Source of the DNA: Phialocephala subalpina
Taxonomy: Eukaryota > Ascomycota > Leotiomycetes > Helotiales > Mollisiaceae
Direction of reading: 5' to 3'
Length of the DNA stretch: 64,000 bases
Assembly (NCBI GenBank): GCA_900073065.1
Contig: FJOG01000024.1
Coordinates: 860,973 to 924,972, forward strand
Position 1 is the stretch's first letter. The number at the start of each line of letters is the position of its first letter. The position numbers and the translations under genes are program-made. Under the pieces are notes generated by a model. That model was not told the origin of the DNA. It ran no database searches and was given only the letters and a program-made list of their open reading frames with translations. Shown here in pieces: positions 60,661 to 64,000 of this stretch.

Positions 60661-63600
60661 GTTGACTGCGGAGGATGGCTTGCAGGTTGTAAGTAGGAAG
60701 TGAAGATGAGGTCTTGGTTCGATGTACAGAACGATCCGCGTGAAGGGCGTGGACGTGGTTTAAATGGGTGGATATTTGGGGCACGCGCTCTCATTTTTAC
60801 TTTCGTATACCCCGACTTTCTTGTATCTTGGCACTTTGTCACATATATAAAGCGAGCGTAATATGCTGTATTTTGATATTTACAATGTTCGAAATGCTTT
60901 AGATGAATCCCCGCAATCTTTCTTTTCAACACTAACAGCATCATCTTATTTTCGAAAGTTTGCTTGCGTGCCTATGCTGAGCGGTAAGTGCAGAATGCTC
61001 ATCCATCGCTCCCCTTCGAAGTCCGAGGACCTACTCAAGACTAAAAATAAGGAGGACGAAGAGGCCTCGTTCGTCTCTCCTGTCTACATCCACCCCTTCT
61101 CACCGCTTTTGAGTCATCACACTCGGTAACGCTCACGAAGTTCTTCACCTTTTGACCTATCACACAGCTCTGGCTGCGGAAGAAGCTACGGCTAAGAAAA
61201 CTACCAGGGCAAGAAGGTAAGATCTTACATGACGAGGATCACATTGGTGAACAAGATTACATCGGTGAGGGTGACTGCACGTCCAAGGAGGACAAGAAAG
61301 TCAGAGAGTAAATACGCCAAAGAGGCTCAGCTCCTGAGGGCTGACTCTACGGTTTTGGTCGTCAGACGTTCAGAGGAGGCTTGTTTGTGTGCGGAACGGA
61401 TTGGGTGTAGGCGTGCAGAGAAAGAGCAAGTTCGGCTGAGGAAGTTGGTGGCGGGGAAGTCGGTGCTGAAGGAGAAAGACTGCTTTAGTCCCGAGGAAGT
61501 GCGCAGTATATTCCGAGCCAGTGGCCCCTGCTTGATTCTCCGGCGGTGAAGATCAGATATGTTACTTCAGTGAAGAATGGTCTGCCGATCGACATTTCAA
61601 GAGACATACCATCTGATCCAGCGCAATTTTTACGAGTGTTGGGATGATAATCTTACAACTACAGCAACCAAGACGAATAAACTGCATGGTCAATGACGGC
61701 CGCACCTAACCGGACTCAGTGTTCCAACTTTTCGGACAATGAGAAATTTTGTTGCACATCTCATGGCTTAATTGATTTCCTACCTTCACGCTAAATCCAC
61801 GCTCGACGCGTCGACCTCTACAATTCACGTGCTCCCTAAGAACCATTATGTCAGCCCTTACTTTGAGCGATGGGAGAGTTCTAGGAGGTATCTAGATGCA
61901 ATTCCCAAGTTCAATAAAGATTTTGAATTTTGATGGTTGAGATCGGAGACTTTTGCGTTTAAAATGAGACGTTGAAGCCGAGAAAATTGTAAGTATATCG
62001 CGTGGAAGTGCATTGCAATCAAGAAGTTCAAGGCTCTTGAAATCGTTCCAACATTTGCTCTCCTCGCGGCTATGGCTTCAATAGTGGAGAATGGTACGGA
62101 GAGGTCACTCTTTCTAGGATGGTCGAGAAGAATATGTTCCAGATGCTTGGTGGCTTCGTCTTCAAGACTTTTAGTCTGGGACGATGCCAAAAAGACCGCG
62201 AGGACATTTTTGGGACTTAATTTGGAGATACGATGGCACAGCTCTAGGTACTGCTATCTGTTCCGGAAGAGGACAGATTGGAAGCTGTCGTCCTGAAGCA
62301 GCGTACTTGGAATCGCCGAAATCCAACCCCAGAAATATCGAATATGGCCAAAATCACGCCAATAGATTATGCATCGTGGTGGTATTATAGCTTCTTGGAA
62401 AAATTAGACTTCGCTGTCAGGTGGGTGACCGTTGATGAGGTTGAGCAGGTAGCAGGATGTCTGGCACTCAATGGCAATGTGTCGAGAGAGCCCTCGGTTT
62501 TGTCTTCATAGGTGTACGATGCTCGCGATTCCGAGTTCGTCACGACTTTTTGGTCTACTCCGGTACTTTCCTCATACTTTGGGATGAAAGCACTTCCAGC
62601 CAGTGTTCGCGAACGAAGGTGCAACTTCGTTTGTATGGGACGAGAACACGGCGCGTCGGAATTCAACGAAAACGAAGGTGACTATCTCCAAAATGATTTT
62701 CAAGCATCTTTGAACCTCGAGGAACATTATTATGGCAAATATCTGGTGGTTGACAATTTGTGCTGACGGAGTTTGTGATGCTCGAAGTGGTGGCTGAACA
62801 GTCAGGACCAGACTTTGAAAAGTGACGACTTGATGGGAAACGATTCAAATACTTCGAAATTTTGCTTCGCTAGTCTCTTAAGCCCATGGGTAACTCTCGA
62901 ATAATATATTATGGATCAGAACGTTATGATGGTGAGAACTCGTGAAGTGTTTGGCTGCGGTGCACAATCGGCAGCGCCGAAGCGGTACGGTTTGCACCAG
63001 CAATGAGATCATCCAACACAGGGCATTTTGAATGCTGCGAAAGGCGGAATAAACGTCCTGGAACATCATGGAAAGAGTTCCAATTCTAATCATTTTGGTC
63101 TGCAGGTTCTAGGAGTGCTACCTTTGATGTGAAGGAACCACCTCAGAGAGGAAGCGACGCTGAGCGCTGCGACCCATCATGAGATGAGAACCTCAAATTT
63201 TTATTTCGTAGTAGCAACAGTCTGCGACATAGATATTTGTCCAATACCAAACGTATGAATTCGGAATCAGAGAACAGAGATTGAGGGGATTCATTCGGCT
63301 TCGAATCGCTCTCCTGTGTCAATCAACTCTTGAAAAGTAATGATTGAAGCCCCTATCAGTCAATGACAGTCCATAAGGGAGACGAAGAACGGTTCTGAGA
63401 CTAGAGATGGAAAGGAACAAGTCGTGGACTGACTGCCTCTGACAAGGAACGGTAGGAACGATTCGATGCTGAAGACCACTTTAAGCCATGATATTGTGAT
63501 TTGGACAGCATGAGCTCTCACCTCCATCACTGAACAAGTGAAAATCGCATCCGAGAAGCTCTTCAAAACTCATGCAAAACTCCGAAAAGCCACAGAAAAA

Positions 63601-64000
63601 CAATCCCTCTCTTCGTTCTGACCGCGGCGAAGGAGATGCCGAGAGATGGGAGTCAGGCTGCACTCCGTCATAAAGCTCGGGATCTTACTGCAAAGGATGA
63701 GAAAGTATTTTGGGTGCTTGTGTGCATGAAGCGGTATATGGATTCGTTGATGTATCGAGAAATGTTGGGGAGATGAGAGATGCTGATGACCACCCCGCAT
63801 TGTCGGTCTCACTTCCCATTGAATTGACATTTGTACATCAATGGCCTTGCTTAATTGATGATTGACCCAGTATCCAAAAAATTCAGCTCATGACAGTCGG
63901 CAGAATGTCTTGTCTACTTAGGTGTGCTGTAAAGCACTCGGAAAGGAGGGGTAGTTCGACGGTTCGTGATCACAAGACAAAACACGCGATATGCATGGAC
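60661..64000. other. Gene-poor end of the window
   Basis: No supportable gene. A forward frame at 62278-62766 is protein-like across a TAG at 62509-62511 (FVTTFWSTPVLSSYFGMKA, YLQNDFQASLNLEEHYYGKY) and may be a relic, but no family, start or splice sites could be fixed. The frames at 61229-61549 (+) and 61858-62190 (-) have no features. Confidence 0.4.

Noticed and set aside
61229..62190. Basic forward frame (61229-61549) and helical minus frame (61858-62190) as small genes
   Set aside because: No recognised family; the minus frame starts with TTG, and neither has promoter or splice context.

Overview
The window is nuclear DNA of a filamentous ascomycete (Pezizomycotina, possibly Leotiomycetes). 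The evidence is short introns of about 42-137 nt with fungal splice signals, Zn2Cys6 and bZIP regulators, a rhodopsin-domain membrane protein, a Pet191 homologue, CYP52-like P450 and MFS genes, and a copia retrotransposon remnant. I rebuilt gene models by joining reading frames across splice sites and checking that codon phase closes. No database search was possible, so family names rest on motif recognition.

Layout. 1.5-3.0 kb: four-exon rhodopsin-domain membrane protein. 4.7-6.0 kb: decayed secreted-protein gene. 6.5-9.9 kb: PET191 (-) and a sterol-esterase-type lipase (+). 10.7-11.7 kb: 2-oxoglutarate/Fe(II) oxygenase (-). 12.3-15.4 kb: decayed F-box-like paralogues, one carrying a perfect 250-bp tandem duplication. 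15.6-26.2 kb: a five-gene putative sugar-acid catabolic cluster. 27.4-28.4 kb: a GCN4/CpcA-type bZIP gene. 28.4-34.9 kb: gene-poor DNA with a copia fragment, a nonsense-mutated pseudogene and one hypothetical (-). 35.0-44.8 kb: a putative aromatic-compound catabolic cluster. 45.3-47.1 kb: decayed L-domain-like surface protein. 48.1-49.7 kb: MFS transporter. 51.9-55.0 kb: repeat-bearing surface protein interrupted by an assembly gap. 56.4-58.0 kb: membrane-anchored aspartic-protease-like protein. 59.3-60.7 kb: six-span membrane protein. 60.7-64 kb: no supportable gene.

The most interesting unit is the 15.6-26.2 kb cluster. A DHDPS/2-keto-3-deoxy-sugar-acid aldolase and an enolase-superfamily sugar-acid dehydratase are divergently transcribed. 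They are followed by a Zn2Cys6 regulator, and then by a sugar porter and a GRE2-like reductase that are also divergent. An identical 16-nt motif (GCGGGGAAAGGCGGCA) lies in both divergent promoters. The aldolase carries a GC-AG intron with a perfect 12-bp hairpin. The set suggests a non-phosphorylative route (uptake, dehydration, retro-aldol cleavage, aldehyde reduction) for an L-galactonate- or L-fuconate-like acid. The substrate is not known.

The second cluster (35.0-44.8 kb) joins a 4,5-dihydroxyphthalate-decarboxylase-like enzyme, a divergently transcribed Zn2Cys6 regulator, a phenol-2-monooxygenase-type flavoprotein and a P450. A third theme is gene decay: several reading frames carry nonsense codons that C-to-T change would explain, plus frameshifts.
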